A stretch of 64,000 nt of DNA, taken from Streptomyces sp. KMM 9044 (GTDB lineage: Bacteria; Actinomycetota; Actinomycetes; Streptomycetales; Streptomycetaceae). Of this stretch, positions 1 to 9,090 are shown piece after piece. Within the stretch, counting starts at the first letter, position 1, and every line of letters begins with the position of its first letter. The notes under the pieces were generated by a model. The model was not told the DNA's origin and did not search any database. It worked only from the letters and a program-made list of their open reading frames with translations. Location: the NCBI RefSeq assembly GCF_024701375.2, contig NZ_CP113910.1:6696001-6760000 (forward strand), read 5' to 3'. A program made the translations under genes and the position numbers.

Positions 1-364
1 CCGATGACGTGTCGTAAAGCTTAGACGACATCAAAACCAGGGCCTCAATGCTGTCCTGGGACAAGCCAGACGGGAACCTGTTTACTGGTCTGGCGGTGTC
101 CGGCATGAAGGTGGCGCGAGCTCAGTCTGGGCTTCACAACGGAACTGGAGAACTCCTCGACGCGAAACCGCGATCCATGGGTTGACGTGGCTCGCGAGAG
201 GGAGAGGCGCAAGTGGCGAAGAGTCATGAGGGCCGGAGTACCGGTCGCGCGTCGGGAGGGCGGAACGTCCCGTAGTAGTGATGAAACCTCCGTAATAGGG
301 GTGGAGCGAAGGGGACGTGTTGTTGGGTGTCGATCGGCGATCAACCAGCGATGGGAGGAATCGG

Positions 365-997
365 ATGGTCGAGACAAGGCCAGCGGACAAGCCGTTTGAT
401 ATTCCGAGGCGGCTGGTCTGGAACGCATACCTGAAGGTCAAGGCCAACAGGGGAGCGGCTGGGGTGGATGGGCAGTCTTTAGCGGAGTTTGAGCAGGATG
501 AGAAGAACAACCTGTACAAGCTGTGGAACCGGCTGTCCTCGGGAAGCTACTTCCCTCCACCCGTGAGAGCGGTTGATATTCCCAAAGCCGGCGGTGGGAT
601 TCGGAGCCTTGGGGTTCCGACCGTGGCCGACAGGATCGCCCAGACGGTAGTGGCTATGACATTGGAGCCTGAGGTGGAGCAGATCTTCCATCAGGACTCG
701 TATGGCTACCGCCCGAGGCGGTCCGCGCTGGATGCGGTGGAGACGTGCAAGCAGCGGTGCTGGAGGCATCCTTGGGTGATCGACCTTGACATCCAGGGCT
801 TCTTCGACAACGTGCCGCACGGCCCCATCAACGCGGCAGTGGAAAGGCATACCAATCTTCCGTGGGTTCTGCTGTATGTGAAACGGTGGCTAGTCGCCCC
901 CGTACAACAGCCCGACGGAACGCTCGTCAGGCGGGAAAAGGGGACTCCCCAAGGGTCTGCTATTTCACCATTGTTGTCGAATCTGTTCATGCACTGA
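365..997 (+). pseudogene. ltrA: Group II intron reverse transcriptase, N-terminal part (interrupted)
   Basis: N-terminal half of an LtrA-type reverse transcriptase. ATG 365 is chosen because GGGAGGA lies 7-13 bases upstream. Visible motifs are the RT0/RT1 region (NRGAAGVDGQSL), RT2-RT3 (IPKAGGGIRSLGVPTVADR, YGYRPRRSALDAV), the first catalytic aspartate in VIDLDIQGFFDNV, and the GTPQGSAISPLLSNLFMH block. The reading then hits a TGA made by the IS end at 996. The YADD box that should follow within about 20-25 residues is absent on both sides of the insertion, so this is a dead polymerase even if the IS were removed. Confidence 0.9.
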
Positions 998-1149
998 GTC
1001 TTTCCCGGTAAGCGCCCGTCGCTCGCTGTGATCGCGAAGCTGACGCTGCGGCCCGTGCGGTCCCCAAGTCGGGGCAGACGTAAGGCCCCTGGTAGAAACG
1101 ATCTTGCGACAAATTGTTCTGACCGAGGGGCCTCACGTGTCGACCAGTG
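996..1149 (+). repeat. 154-bp inverted repeat, left arm (right arm 2004-2157)
   Basis: Bases 996-1149 are the reverse complement of 2004-2157. The arm contains the IS left end, the untranslated leader and the first codons of the transposase. The match stops inside the fifth codon. As transcribed RNA or single-stranded DNA the two arms could form a very long hairpin around the transposase gene. Confidence 0.9.
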
Positions 1150-1964
1150 TCACATATACCGCGGTGCTCGATGTGAAGCGGTCCACCGCCGAGCACCTGG
1201 CCCGGTTGCTGCGCGATCACCGCATCGCGGCCGGAACCCGCAAGGGCAGGCGTGCGCTGGGCTGCTTCCGCCAGGCGGTGTTCGTCCTGCGCTGGTTCAT
1301 CGACGGCACCCGCCTTTCCCAACTTGCCTGCGACAACGGCCTGTCGGCCTCCACCGCCTACCGCTACCTCCACGAGGGGCTGACTGTTCTGGCGGCTGGG
1401 GCACCGGACCTCGCGACCGCGCTGGAGCGCGCGAAGGCGGCCGGGCTGACGCACCTGAACCTGGACGGCACCGTCATCCGCACCGACCGCGTCGCCGCCC
1501 CCGGCCCCAACGGCGCAGACCTCTGGTGGTCCGGCAAACACAAGCACCATGGAGGGAACGTGCAGGTCATCGCCACCCCGGACGGCTGGCCGATCTGGGT
1601 CTCACCGGTCCGCCCGGGCAGGGAGCACGACACCACCTGCGCCCGCCACCACGGCCTGGTCGACGCCCTCAACCGGATCGCCGCCGAACTGGACATGCCG
1701 ACCCTCGTCGACCTCGGCTACGAGAACGCCGGCGACGGCTTCCGCCACCCGCACAAGAAGCCCGCCGGAGGCGAGCTGACCGAGGCCCAGCAGACCTACA
1801 ACAAGGTCATCCGCGGCATCCACGGCGTCTGCGAGCGCGCCAACTCCCTGCTCAAGACCACCTTCAAGGCCCTACGCCGGGTCAGCCTCGACCCCAGCCG
1901 CATCACGAAGATCGCCGCAGCAGCCCTCGTCCTGCTCCAGTTCGAATACGACCGCACCATCTGA
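1137..1964 (+). CDS. IS5-family transposase
   Basis: DDE transposase of 275 residues that moves the surrounding element. An N-terminal helix-turn-helix segment (NGLSASTAYRYLHEGL) is followed by the catalytic core: first Asp in HLNLDGTVIRTDR, second Asp in LVDLGYENAGDG, Glu in GVCERANSLLK. GTG 1137 is chosen by alignment with the near-identical copy at 25 kb and by the GAGGGG upstream; an in-frame ATG at 1104 is possible. It is nearly identical to the proteins at 25056-25883 and, over its intact part, 44143-45250. The gene looks intact. Confidence 0.88.
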   Translation: MSTSVTYTAVLDVKRSTAEHLARLLRDHRIAAGTRKGRRALGCFRQAVFVLRWFIDGTRLSQLACDNGLSASTAYRYLHEGLTVLAAGAPDLATALERAKAAGLTHLNLDGTVIRTDRVAAPGPNGADLWWSGKHKHHGGNVQVIATPDGWPIWVSPVRPGREHDTTCARHHGLVDALNRIAAELDMPTLVDLGYENAGDGFRHPHKKPAGGELTEAQQTYNKVIRGIHGVCERANSLLKTTFKALRRVSLDPSRITKIAAAALVLLQFEYDRTI

Positions 1965-2159
1965 ACGATCACACAACGTCATGATTCATTACTGGGAAAG
2001 GCTCACTGGTCGACACGTGAGGCCCCTCGGTCAGAACAATTTGTCGCAAGATCGTTTCTACCAGGGGCCTTACGTCTGCCCCGACTTGGGGACCGCACGG
2101 GCCGCAGCGTCAGCTTCGCGATCACAGCGAGCGACGGGCGCTTACCGGGAAAGACTCAC

Positions 2160-2729
2160 TGTGCCAGTGAGAAGCAGGCGATTTTCGTCCGCGACATCAT
2201 CGAGGGCAGGCTGCTGCAGTTCGGATTACGTCTCCATCCGGAGAAAACCAGGGTGGTGTACTGCAAACAGGAAGGTCGTGAACGGGAGTTCCCGGTCACG
2301 AAGTTCACGTTTCTGGGGTATACCTTCCGTCCTCGGGCTGCCCGCTTGCGGGATGGGAGGCTGAAGACCGGCTTCCTTCCCGCAGTGAGCGAAACAGCCA
2401 TGAAGTCCATGGCGAGGACTATCCGGAGCTGGCGACTGGGGCGCTGTACCGAGCTGAGCTTTCAGGAGATCGCCGCGATGATCAACCCCGTCGTGGCGGG
2501 ATGGATCAACTACTATGGGCGCTTCTACAAGTCCAGGTTGATCAGGTTTCTGGAACAGCAGATCAATCCGTTCCTGGTGAAATGGGCCCGGAGGAAGTAC
2601 AAACGGTATCGTCGTGCTTCAAGAAAGGCCCGGAGAAGGCTGGCTGAGATTGCCTCAGCATTCCCGGGCATGTTCGCTCACTGGAAGCATGGCGCGTTGC
2701 CCACTGGTTCAACAATGGGAGCCGTGTGA
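2160..2729 (+). pseudogene. ltrA: Group II intron reverse transcriptase, C-terminal part (maturase domain)
   Basis: Continuation of the interrupted intron protein. It starts in frame with the N-terminal piece if the IS composite and one ACT are removed (…FMH joined to CASEKQA…). It shows the RT6-7 region (LHPEKTRVVYC, FTFLGYTFRP) and the group II maturase domain (MINPVVAGWINYYGRFYKS), with a basic C-terminus. No HNH endonuclease domain follows. The stop codon (GAV then TGA) lies inside the 5' strand of intron domain V. Segment YADD is missing at the junction. Confidence 0.88.
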
Positions 2730-2790
2730 GTCGCGAGGTTCACGCACGGTTCTGAGAGCGGCGGTGGGTGAAATTCCCGCCGCCGACTCA
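2719..2790 (+). ncRNA. Group II intron domains V and VI
   Basis: Bases 2719-2752 form a canonical 34-nt domain V: GAGCCGTGTG at the 5' side pairs with CACGCACGGTTC at the 3' side, and the GAGCCGT/ACGGTTC closing pairs are typical. Domain VI follows as a stem of GGCGGTGGG against TTCCCGCCGCC (2761-2783), and the intron ends near CGACTCAC. This fixes the orientation and 3' end of the intron. Confidence 0.85.
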
Positions 2791-2791
2791 C

Positions 2792-3478
2792 CTCCGCCGA
2801 GGTTCCGACCGCCCCACGTGATCTGGTCACGCCGAGTTCGCGGCACACGTTCGCGAACTCCTTCGACGCATACTGGGCGCCGTTGTCGCTGTGGAATATC
2901 GCCCCGTCAAGAGTTCCGCCGCGGGTACGGGCCGCAGCCCGGAGCGCATCGGTGACCAGCTCGGTGCGCATGTGGTCGGCGATCGACCAGCCCGCCAGCC
3001 GTTTCGAGCAAAGGTCCAACACCGTTGCCAAATACAGGAATTGGCCGTCGCCGATGGGCAGGTAAGTGATGTCGCCGACGTACCTGGTGTTCGGCTCGCT
3101 CGCGGTGAAGTCACGCCGCAGTAGATCGGGCACCGGCGTCGCGGACGGCTCGGGGACGGTAGTGCGGACCTTCTTACGCAGATGCACGCCCTGCAGGCCG
3201 ATCCGGGCCATCACACGCGCGACCCGCTTGTGGTTCACCTCGATCCCGGCGTCCCACAACTCGGCCGTGATCCGCGGGACGCCGTAGGTACCGTCGGACT
3301 CCTTGTGGATCTCCCGGATCCGCCGGGCCAGGCGGGCGTCGGACCGCGCCCGCTCGATGCGGGCCGGGGCGCCCTTCAGCCACCGGTAGAACCCGGACCG
3401 GGAGACCTCCAGGACCCGGCACAGCCGCTTGACGCCGAACGCGCCGCGATGATCATCAACGAACTGGAAACGGCTCAC
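2792..3478 (-). pseudogene. IS3-family transposase OrfB, truncated by the intron
   Basis: Catalytic subunit of an IS3-family element, read toward lower coordinates. It carries an HTH_21-type region (YGVPRITAELWDAG), the first Asp in YVGDITYLPIGDGQ and the second Asp in AIFHSDNGAQYASKEF. The family sequence around AVGTSADNALAESFN is cut after AVGTSA by the group II intron, so the third catalytic acid (Glu) and C-terminal 60-70 residues are missing from this window. GTG 3478 overlaps the OrfA stop by 4 bases (GTGA). Confidence 0.9.
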
Positions 3479-3813
3479 CAGTTGGTCTCGCCGGCGAAAT
3501 ACTTCGCGGCCCTCCGCAGGATCTCCCGCTCGGTCTCCAGCTCCCTGATCCGAGCCCTGAGCTGCTTGTTCTCCTCTTTCAGCACATCGTCGGAGGGTAC
3601 ATCAACGGCCTGTACCGCCCGCGGCGAGCGACTCGCGGCCGCCGCACGGCCCTGCCGGGTGCGCTCGACCCGCACCCAATTCCGCAGCGTCTCCCGGCTG
3701 ACGCCCAGGTCCTTGCTCACGCCCTCGAACGTGTTCTTCGGGTCCGACAGGTACAGCGCGACAGCATCCGTCTTGAACTCCGCCGAGTACACCTTCATCA
3801 CCATCAGTGACAT
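3475..3813 (-). CDS. IS3-family transposase OrfA
   Basis: DNA-binding helper subunit, 112 residues. It shows the usual HTH region (YSAEFKTDAVALYLSD, VSKDLGVSRETLRNWVR) and a C-terminal leucine-rich coiled coil (EENKQLRARIRELETEREILRRAAKYFA). It is coupled to OrfB by a 4-bp overlap. The likely terminal inverted repeat lies just upstream, around 3822-3850, where TGGACCTTGAGGGTCC reads on the minus strand; the other end is outside the window. Confidence 0.9.
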   Translation of the reverse strand: MSLMVMKVYSAEFKTDAVALYLSDPKNTFEGVSKDLGVSRETLRNWVRVERTRQGRAAAASRSPRAVQAVDVPSDDVLKEENKQLRARIRELETEREILRRAAKYFAGETNW

Positions 3814-3933
3814 CTCTTCCTCTGGACCCTCAAGGTCCAGTGTCCAAGGTGTCTACGATCCGGGGTGAAGCCCCGCGCTAGGGTTTCCGGGACAGAGGAA
3901 ATGGCACACTGCCGACCAGGGGAACGAAACACC

Positions 3934-6327
3934 ATGGGACACGGAGCACGCAAGCAACTGGCGAAGCTGCTCGATGCCTCGGAGCGATGCGGGGACTTCA
4001 GCACCCGCATCGAGATGTCCGCCCGCGCGCTGCGGATCGAGGTCGACGGCGTCGGGGCGCTGCCCCTGCCGTTGCGCGCTCCGGTCACCAAGAAGCTGAT
4101 CGCGCAGGCCCGGCAGGCCCGCTTCGGCCGCGGTGAGCAGACCCTGGCCGACACCAGCGTGCGCGATACCTGGGAGATCACCCCGGACCGGATCACCCTG
4201 GGCGGCCCCGACTGGGACCGCACCCTGAGCGGCGTCCTCGACGGCGTCCGTACCGCGCTCGGTCTGCCGCCCACCACCGTCCTGCGGGCCGAACCGCACG
4301 CGCTGCTCGTCTACGGCAAAGGCCAGTTCTTCCTGCCGCACCAGGACTCCGAGAAGGACGACTCCATGGTGGGCACCCTGGTGGTCTCGCTGCCCTCGCA
4401 CCACACCGGCGGCGAACTCGTCGTCTCCCACGCCGGCCGGAGCGTCGTCCACCAGGCGTCCCGGGAGAAGCTGACCTTCGCTGCCTTCTACGCGGACTGC
4501 CTGCACGAGGTCAAGTCCGTCAAGTCCGGCTACCGCGTCACCCTCACCATGAACCTCCTCGCCGAACGCACCCGCCCGGCCGGCGAGGACGGCGGTGGCC
4601 CGGCCGCCGACCTGGCCCACTGCCTGACCGAACACTTCACCGAGCCGGCCGAAGAGCGCTACGCCTACGGCCGCCAGAAAACGGCGCCCCCGAACCGCCT
4701 CGTGTACCTTCTCGACCACGAGTACACCCAGCGTGGCCTGGACTGGGACCGCCTCAAGGGTGCCGACGCCACGCGTGCCACCCGGCTCCGCCAGGCCGCC
4801 GGGCAGGCAGGCTGCGAGGCGGTCCTCGCATTGGCCGAGGTGAAGGAGACTTGGGACGCCGTACCGCCCTACGACCGCTACGACTACTACGGCGATGTCG
4901 AGCACTTCGACGGCTGCGAGGACGAGGAGTGCGAGGGTGAGTGCCTCCTCGACCCCGACGGGGAGCCCGGGTCCGAGCGCCGCCGCAGTGGCGACTTCTC
5001 CGACTACGAGCTGGGCGACCTGATCGACGACGAGATCACCCTCGACTGGTGGACCCGCCCCGACGGCGCCGACGGTGAGCAGATCTCCCTGCCCGTCTCT
5101 TACGCCGAGGTGTGCGCCACCACCGAGAACAAGGGCCTCACGCCCTACCAGTCCGAGTACGAGGGCTACATGGGCAACTACGGCAACACCCTGGACCGCT
5201 GGTACCGGCGGGCCGCAGTGGTGCTCTGGCCCCGGCAACGCTCGTTCGCGGCACGCGCCGAGGCCGGCTCCGAGGGAGCCCTGCGAGAACTCCAGGGCCA
5301 CCTGGACACCGGGGAGTTGGAGCTGGCGCGTACGCTCGCCCGGTCGCTCGCCCCGATCTGGAAGCATCGCGGTTCGGGTGAAGCGGCCGCTCCACTCTTC
5401 ACTGCCGCCCTGCACGTCGCGGTGGGACTGGAGGAAGCGGACACCGCCGCGATGCTCCTTGCGCCCTTCGGGGTGGAGACCCTGGGCGAGCGACACGTCC
5501 CCGATCTCGCGGAAGCTGCCGCACGGTACGGGCGGACGTGGTCGCGCGAGGCCGTCGGCAGCTGGTTCGGCCCGGTCGCCGCGTACACCGGGGCGGATCG
5601 CGCAGCGTGGCTCGAGTCTCTGCCCGGCCTCTGTGCCGCGCTGCGGACCGCTGACGGTGACGCGGTGGCGGCACCGCTGGTGGAGGGCGTGTGGCAAGCG
5701 GCCGAGCAGCAGCTCACCGGCTGGCTCGACGTGGGCCGCGAGGCGGAGCGCCGCGCGGGCATGGAACGGCTGGGAGCTCCCTTGGCCCGCATCCTGCAGG
5801 CGTGCGACCCGAAAACCGCCGACACGATCGTCACCGCGCTGCGCGGCCTGCCGGACACCGCCCTGGAATGCCTGCTCCCGGCCCTGCGCACCGCGGCCCA
5901 CCGACCGACGACCGTACGAGACGGGGCACCCGCGGCCCACGCCTTCCAGACGCTCGCCGACCACTGCGAGGCCCGGCTCACCGCGGCCGTCACTCGCCCC
6001 GTACGCGCGGCGGACGACTGGTCACTCACCCCGGCCGGTACCTGCCGGTCCGGCTGCGGCCTCTGCCCCGACCTCGACGCCTTCCTCACCTCCCGCACCC
6101 GTCGGGTCATGGATTGGCCGCTCGCGAAGGACCGGCGCCGCCACATCCACAGCCGTATCGATCTGGCCGGCCTGCCCGTGTCCCACACCACCCGGCGTCA
6201 GGGACGCCCCTACACCCTGGTCCTGACCAAGACGAACGCGGTGTTCACCCGTGAGCAAGCGGCCCGCATCCGCGCCGAGACCGACCTGGCGTGGCTGCGG
6301 GAGAAATGGCCCCGGCCCCGCGGCTGA
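3934..6327 (+). CDS. 2-oxoglutarate/Fe(II)-dependent dioxygenase-domain protein
   Basis: Large protein of 797 residues. ATG 3934 is preferred because AGGGGAACGAA lies just upstream; an upstream in-frame ATG at 3901 lacks this. Residues about 80-210 form a prolyl-4-hydroxylase-type double-stranded beta-helix. H136 and D138 (FFLPHQDSEKDD), H191 (CLHEV) and R201 (GYRVTL) fit the iron triad and the 2-oxoglutarate-binding arginine. The remaining 590 residues have an acidic segment (CEDEECEGECLLDPD, about residue 330) and a long helical region; I recognise no second catalytic domain. The substrate is unknown. It stands alone between an IS3 end and chromosomal genes, so transfer with the mobile DNA is possible. 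Confidence 0.7.
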   Translation: MGHGARKQLAKLLDASERCGDFSTRIEMSARALRIEVDGVGALPLPLRAPVTKKLIAQARQARFGRGEQTLADTSVRDTWEITPDRITLGGPDWDRTLSGVLDGVRTALGLPPTTVLRAEPHALLVYGKGQFFLPHQDSEKDDSMVGTLVVSLPSHHTGGELVVSHAGRSVVHQASREKLTFAAFYADCLHEVKSVKSGYRVTLTMNLLAERTRPAGEDGGGPAADLAHCLTEHFTEPAEERYAYGRQKTAPPNRLVYLLDHEYTQRGLDWDRLKGADATRATRLRQAAGQAGCEAVLALAEVKETWDAVPPYDRYDYYGDVEHFDGCEDEECEGECLLDPDGEPGSERRRSGDFSDYELGDLIDDEITLDWWTRPDGADGEQISLPVSYAEVCATTENKGLTPYQSEYEGYMGNYGNTLDRWYRRAAVVLWPRQRSFAARAEAGSEGALRELQGHLDTGELELARTLARSLAPIWKHRGSGEAAAPLFTAALHVAVGLEEADTAAMLLAPFGVETLGERHVPDLAEAAARYGRTWSREAVGSWFGPVAAYTGADRAAWLESLPGLCAALRTADGDAVAAPLVEGVWQAAEQQLTGWLDVGREAERRAGMERLGAPLARILQACDPKTADTIVTALRGLPDTALECLLPALRTAAHRPTTVRDGAPAAHAFQTLADHCEARLTAAVTRPVRAADDWSLTPAGTCRSGCGLCPDLDAFLTSRTRRVMDWPLAKDRRRHIHSRIDLAGLPVSHTTRRQGRPYTLVLTKTNAVFTREQAARIRAETDLAWLREKWPRPRG

Positions 6328-6409
6328 AAGGGGACAGACAAGCCCCGCGGCTCGCGCGCCTGGAACGGCAGTCCGCACCCGGGACGCGGATGCCGCGATC
6401 AGCGGCGAC

Positions 6410-6619
6410 ATGGGCGCCATCGCCACCGCCGTGTACGGCGCGCTGGGCACCGGCCCGCGCGGTGAGGTGGCTGAGATCACGCACACGTGGGAGGACGTGG
6501 AGGCGCGCCTCGGCCGGCTCATCCTCACTGCCGCCGCCGCACTGGACGACCTCACCGGCGATGCCTGGGACACGGTGGATGAGCGGCTGCGTTTCCTCGT
6601 GGCGAGGGTCGCGGCCTAG
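6410..6619 (+). CDS. Small hypothetical protein
   Basis: A 69-residue open frame from ATG 6410 with normal Streptomyces third-position GC. It starts MGAIATAVYGALGTGPRGEV and is helical with an acidic middle part (THTWEDVEARLGRLILTAAA). The frame is also open further upstream into the end of the dioxygenase gene, which makes the start uncertain. No function recognised. A strong hairpin terminator follows 40 bases downstream, which supports transcription from this side. Confidence 0.4.
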   Translation: MGAIATAVYGALGTGPRGEVAEITHTWEDVEARLGRLILTAAAALDDLTGDAWDTVDERLRFLVARVAA

Positions 6620-6660
6620 GCCGGACATGAACCCCAGCTGACCCGCTCCACCCTCCGTAC

Positions 6661-6692
6661 GGAAGGGCCCACACGGACGTGCGGGCCCTTCC
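6661..6692 (+). terminator. Intrinsic terminator
   Basis: Perfect 10-bp stem GGAAGGGCCC / GGGCCCTTCC with a 12-nt loop, 42 bases after the small ORF ending at 6619. Ends transcription from the dioxygenase/small ORF side. Confidence 0.75.
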
Positions 6693-6750
6693 GCGTCATC
6701 CCCTACTTTGCGGACGCACACGCCCTAAGAGGGCGTATCCCGCCTCCCCG

Positions 6751-6783
6751 GTGGGAGATGAGTGGGAGACAAGTGGGAGATGA
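6751..6783 (+). repeat. Three tandem 11-bp repeats
   Basis: GTGGGAGATGA, GTGGGAGACAA, GTGGGAGATGA in direct succession, between the accessory segment and the 3' end of uppP. They resemble in period and sequence the two 11-bp repeats GTGGGAACACG next to the integrase gene at 11288. A possible recombinase arm-site array; no att core is proven. A small hairpin (TGGCGC…GCGCCA) follows at about 6790-6812. Confidence 0.6.
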
Positions 6784-6848
6784 TCATGGCGTGGCGCTGC
6801 AATCAGGCGCCAGGAAATGCTAGATAGCGCTACCTGCGCGGCCCTGGT

Positions 6849-7724
6849 TCAGCCGCCGGATTCGCCCGCGTGCGGGCTCAGGACCCCCATGCTGACCAGC
6901 ACAATCACCACCACACCGAGGGCGATGCGGTAGTACACGAACGGCATGAACGACTTGGTGCTGATGAATTTCATGAACCACGCGATCACCGCGTAACCGA
7001 CCGCGAAGGCGACGACCGTCGCGAAGATCGTCGGGCCCCAGGTGACATGACCGCCCTCGGTGGCGTCCTTCAGTTCGAAGAGACCGGAGGCGAGCACGGC
7101 GGGAATCGCGAGCAGGAAGGAGTAGCGGGCCGCTGCTTCGCGCTTGTAGCCCATGAACAGACCGCCGCTGATGGTCGCGCCGGAGCGGGAGACGCCCGGA
7201 ATGAGCGCCAGGGCCTGGCAGAACCCGTAGATCAGGCCGTCCTTGACGGTCAGGTTGTCGAGCGACTTGAGCTGCTTGGGGGTGCGGTGCCGGCCGCCCT
7301 GCTCGTCCCGCGCCGCAAGCCGGTCGGCGACACCGAGGACGATGCCCATGCCGATCAGCATCGCCGCGGTGAGCCGCAGGTCGCGGAACGGCCCCTCGAT
7401 CTGGTCCTTCAGTGTCAGGCCGAGGATTCCGATCGGGAGCGAGCCGACGATGACGAGCCAGCCCATCCGCGCGTCGGGGTCCCGGCGCAGCTCCTTGTTG
7501 GTGAGCGAGCGGGTCCAGGCCGACAGAATCCGCGCGATGTCCTTGCGGAAGTAGATCAGCACGGCGGCTTCGGTACCGATCTGGGTGATCGCGGTGAACG
7601 CAGCGCCCGGGTCCTCCCAGCCGGAGAAGGCCGCGGTCAGCCGCAGATGCGCGCTGGAGGAGACGGGGAGGAACTCGGTCAGCCCTTGGACGAGTCCGAG
7701 GATGAGGGATTCAAACCAAGACAT
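6849..7724 (-). CDS. uppP: Undecaprenyl-diphosphatase
   Basis: Integral membrane phosphatase, 291 residues, that converts undecaprenyl diphosphate to the monophosphate and recycles the lipid carrier for cell-wall synthesis. It has the family's two signature blocks: [16 protein letters not shown] near residue 15-30 and [13 protein letters not shown] near 180. Length and the hydrophobic profile (about eight membrane segments) are normal. It lies in a conserved-looking chromosomal block with the VTT protein and EF-Tu, all of which look intact. Confidence 0.93.
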   Translation of the reverse strand: MSWFESLILGLVQGLTEFLPVSSSAHLRLTAAFSGWEDPGAAFTAITQIGTEAAVLIYFRKDIARILSAWTRSLTNKELRRDPDARMGWLVIVGSLPIGILGLTLKDQIEGPFRDLRLTAAMLIGMGIVLGVADRLAARDEQGGRHRTPKQLKSLDNLTVKDGLIYGFCQALALIPGVSRSGATISGGLFMGYKREAAARYSFLLAIPAVLASGLFELKDATEGGHVTWGPTIFATVVAFAVGYAVIAWFMKFISTKSFMPFVYYRIALGVVVIVLVSMGVLSPHAGESGG

Positions 7725-7892
7725 GAGGCAGTGGTGTCCAAATGCCGATCGCGGAAGAGGAGGACGGGCACGCCGAAGTGCCGTGTGCAGTGATCGACGA
7801 TCACGCGTGCCGAGTGCGAACAGTAGCGCCCCAAGATGACGGCTTTGACGCCAGGGGCCGGGCGGAGGACCGGCCCGGCGCCTGGCACCGTC

Positions 7893-8669
7893 TCACCGTG
7901 CCCGCAGTTGGTGCCGCTTGCGCCACGCCACCACCGCGCCCAGCAGACCCGGCACGGCGATGCAGGCCAGCGCGATCAGGAAGGCCGGGGACGTCGGCGT
8001 CGAGGCGCGGGCCCCGGCGACGACGTAGGCGGCGGTGTTCGGGACCGAGCCGAGCCCCGTCGCCAGCAGGAAGGGCAGCAGACCCATCCGCGAGACGGCG
8101 GCGCAGTAGTTCGACGCGGCGAACGGCACCCCCGGGAACAGCCGTGCCGCCAGTATCGAGCGGAAGCCGTGCCGGCTCAGCTGGTTGTCCGCCGCCTTCA
8201 GACAGCGCCCTCGCAGCAGCGGACGCAGCGCGTCCTGGCCCAGCGCCCGCCCGAGGCAGAACGCCAGCCCGGCACCGAGCACCGTGCCACCCAGCGCGGC
8301 GCCGAGCCCCAACTGGCTGCCGAACAACGCGCCCGCCGCGAGGTTCAGGATCGGGCGCGGTACGAACGCCACCGTGCACACCCCGTAGGCCACGGTGTAC
8401 GCCACGACCGCCGCGGCGCCGCCGAGCTGCGGCGGCAGGCCGTCGGTCAGCAGTCTCTGCGGCTCCAGGAGCAGCATGGCCGAGGCCGCGGAGGCGAGCA
8501 GCACGACCAGCAGGGACAGGCGCGCCCAGGGGGACAGCAGGACTCTGGCGCAGCGGGCGGTGAGGCCCGCCGAGGATGCCGCCGCGGGGACGACGGTGGT
8601 GAGCTGTGCGACGGAGGCCCGGGGAGAGGCTGTGGCGGTGCCCCCAGAGCGGTTGGTGGCATCGAGCAT
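7893..8669 (-). CDS. TVP38/TMEM64 (VTT-domain) membrane protein
   Basis: Membrane protein of 258 residues with a 40-residue cytoplasmic N-terminus, a first segment (LSLLVVLLASAASAMLLL), then the VTT core with the FVPRPILNLAAGALFG and ARLFPGVPFAASNY blocks characteristic of DedA-related VTT proteins. Members act in membrane lipid scrambling/homeostasis; the specific substrate is unknown here. Same strand as uppP, 168 bases upstream of it. Confidence 0.85.
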   Translation of the reverse strand: MLDATNRSGGTATASPRASVAQLTTVVPAAASSAGLTARCARVLLSPWARLSLLVVLLASAASAMLLLEPQRLLTDGLPPQLGGAAAVVAYTVAYGVCTVAFVPRPILNLAAGALFGSQLGLGAALGGTVLGAGLAFCLGRALGQDALRPLLRGRCLKAADNQLSRHGFRSILAARLFPGVPFAASNYCAAVSRMGLLPFLLATGLGSVPNTAAYVVAGARASTPTSPAFLIALACIAVPGLLGAVVAWRKRHQLRAR

Positions 8670-9090
8670 CCGGCGACACTAACCGACGAATGTGACCGAA
8701 CGCCGTAGCGTGCGTCTCATACGTGCCACAGCGGCCGGAACACCCGGCGTGCGACCATCGCGTGTGACGGCCCGCCCGCGTACCGCGGAAAACCGTTCGA
8801 CGCCGGGCGCCGTGGTCGCCAGAATCGACGACATGCTCCGGCACGCCTTCCTCCTTGCAGCATCCGCCACCGCGGATGCCCCGAAGGCTGCCGTCCGTGT
8901 TCCTGCAGTTCCTGCAGCCGCTGGTGCAGCCGCTGTCGACGGAGCCCGAAGCTGACCCTCCCCGGAACGTCCGGCGGACCCCCAGGGGGAGGGTCGGCAG
9001 GTTCCTCGGGGTCCCCGTCCCGGCCGCGTGCCCATCCCGCCGCGCCGGGGCCGATCACGCCTCATCACGGAGAGACTCCGAGGTACCGCC
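8670..9090. other. Intergenic region, divergent promoters
   Basis: 421 bases between the VTT gene (minus) and the EF-Tu gene (plus). A plus-strand open frame of 87 residues (8692-8955) exists but is Ala/Arg-rich without recognisable features and I do not call it. The region should carry the promoters for both flanking genes. Confidence 0.5.

Larger units (their letters stand above)
996..2157 (+). mobile_element. IS5-family (ISL2-type) element plus inverted fragment of its left end
   Basis: A complete element runs 996-2004 (1009 bp, the same length as the copy at 25016-26024). Its ends read GAGTCTTTCCCGGTAA and TTACTGGGAAAGGCTC. It is followed without a gap by 2004-2157, an exact inverted copy of 996-1149. 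The whole is bounded by ACT at 993-995 and ACT at 2158-2160. A 3-bp target repeat is usual for the ISL2 group. The extra inverted end is best explained as the remnant of a second copy in opposite orientation. Confidence 0.9.
1..2790 (+). mobile_element. Group II intron, 5' end outside the window
   Basis: Retroelement that encodes its own reverse transcriptase/maturase. The left 364 bases hold no convincing gene and carry the structured RNA of domains I-III; the GTCCCGTAGTAGTGATGAAA stretch near 270 resembles other bacterial introns. The ORF lies in domain IV, and domains V and VI close the element at 2719 to about 2790. It is inserted in an IS3-family orfB read from the opposite strand, so the rest of that orfB should lie left of the window. 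The ORF is interrupted at 996-2157. Splicing competence of the RNA cannot be judged here, but the encoded protein is broken. The 3' boundary is placed to within a few bases. Confidence 0.85.

Noticed and set aside
3853..5964. 703-codon minus-strand frame opposite the dioxygenase gene
   Set aside because: Composition (Gly/Val/Arg-rich, no motif) is that of an antisense shadow; the plus-strand protein has a complete iron-binding pattern.
7679..7888. 69-codon minus-strand frame upstream of uppP
   Set aside because: Overlaps uppP start in another frame and has no recognisable features.
8692..8955. 87-codon plus-strand frame between the VTT and tuf3 genes
   Set aside because: Ala/Arg-rich, no ribosome-binding site or motif; treated as promoter region.
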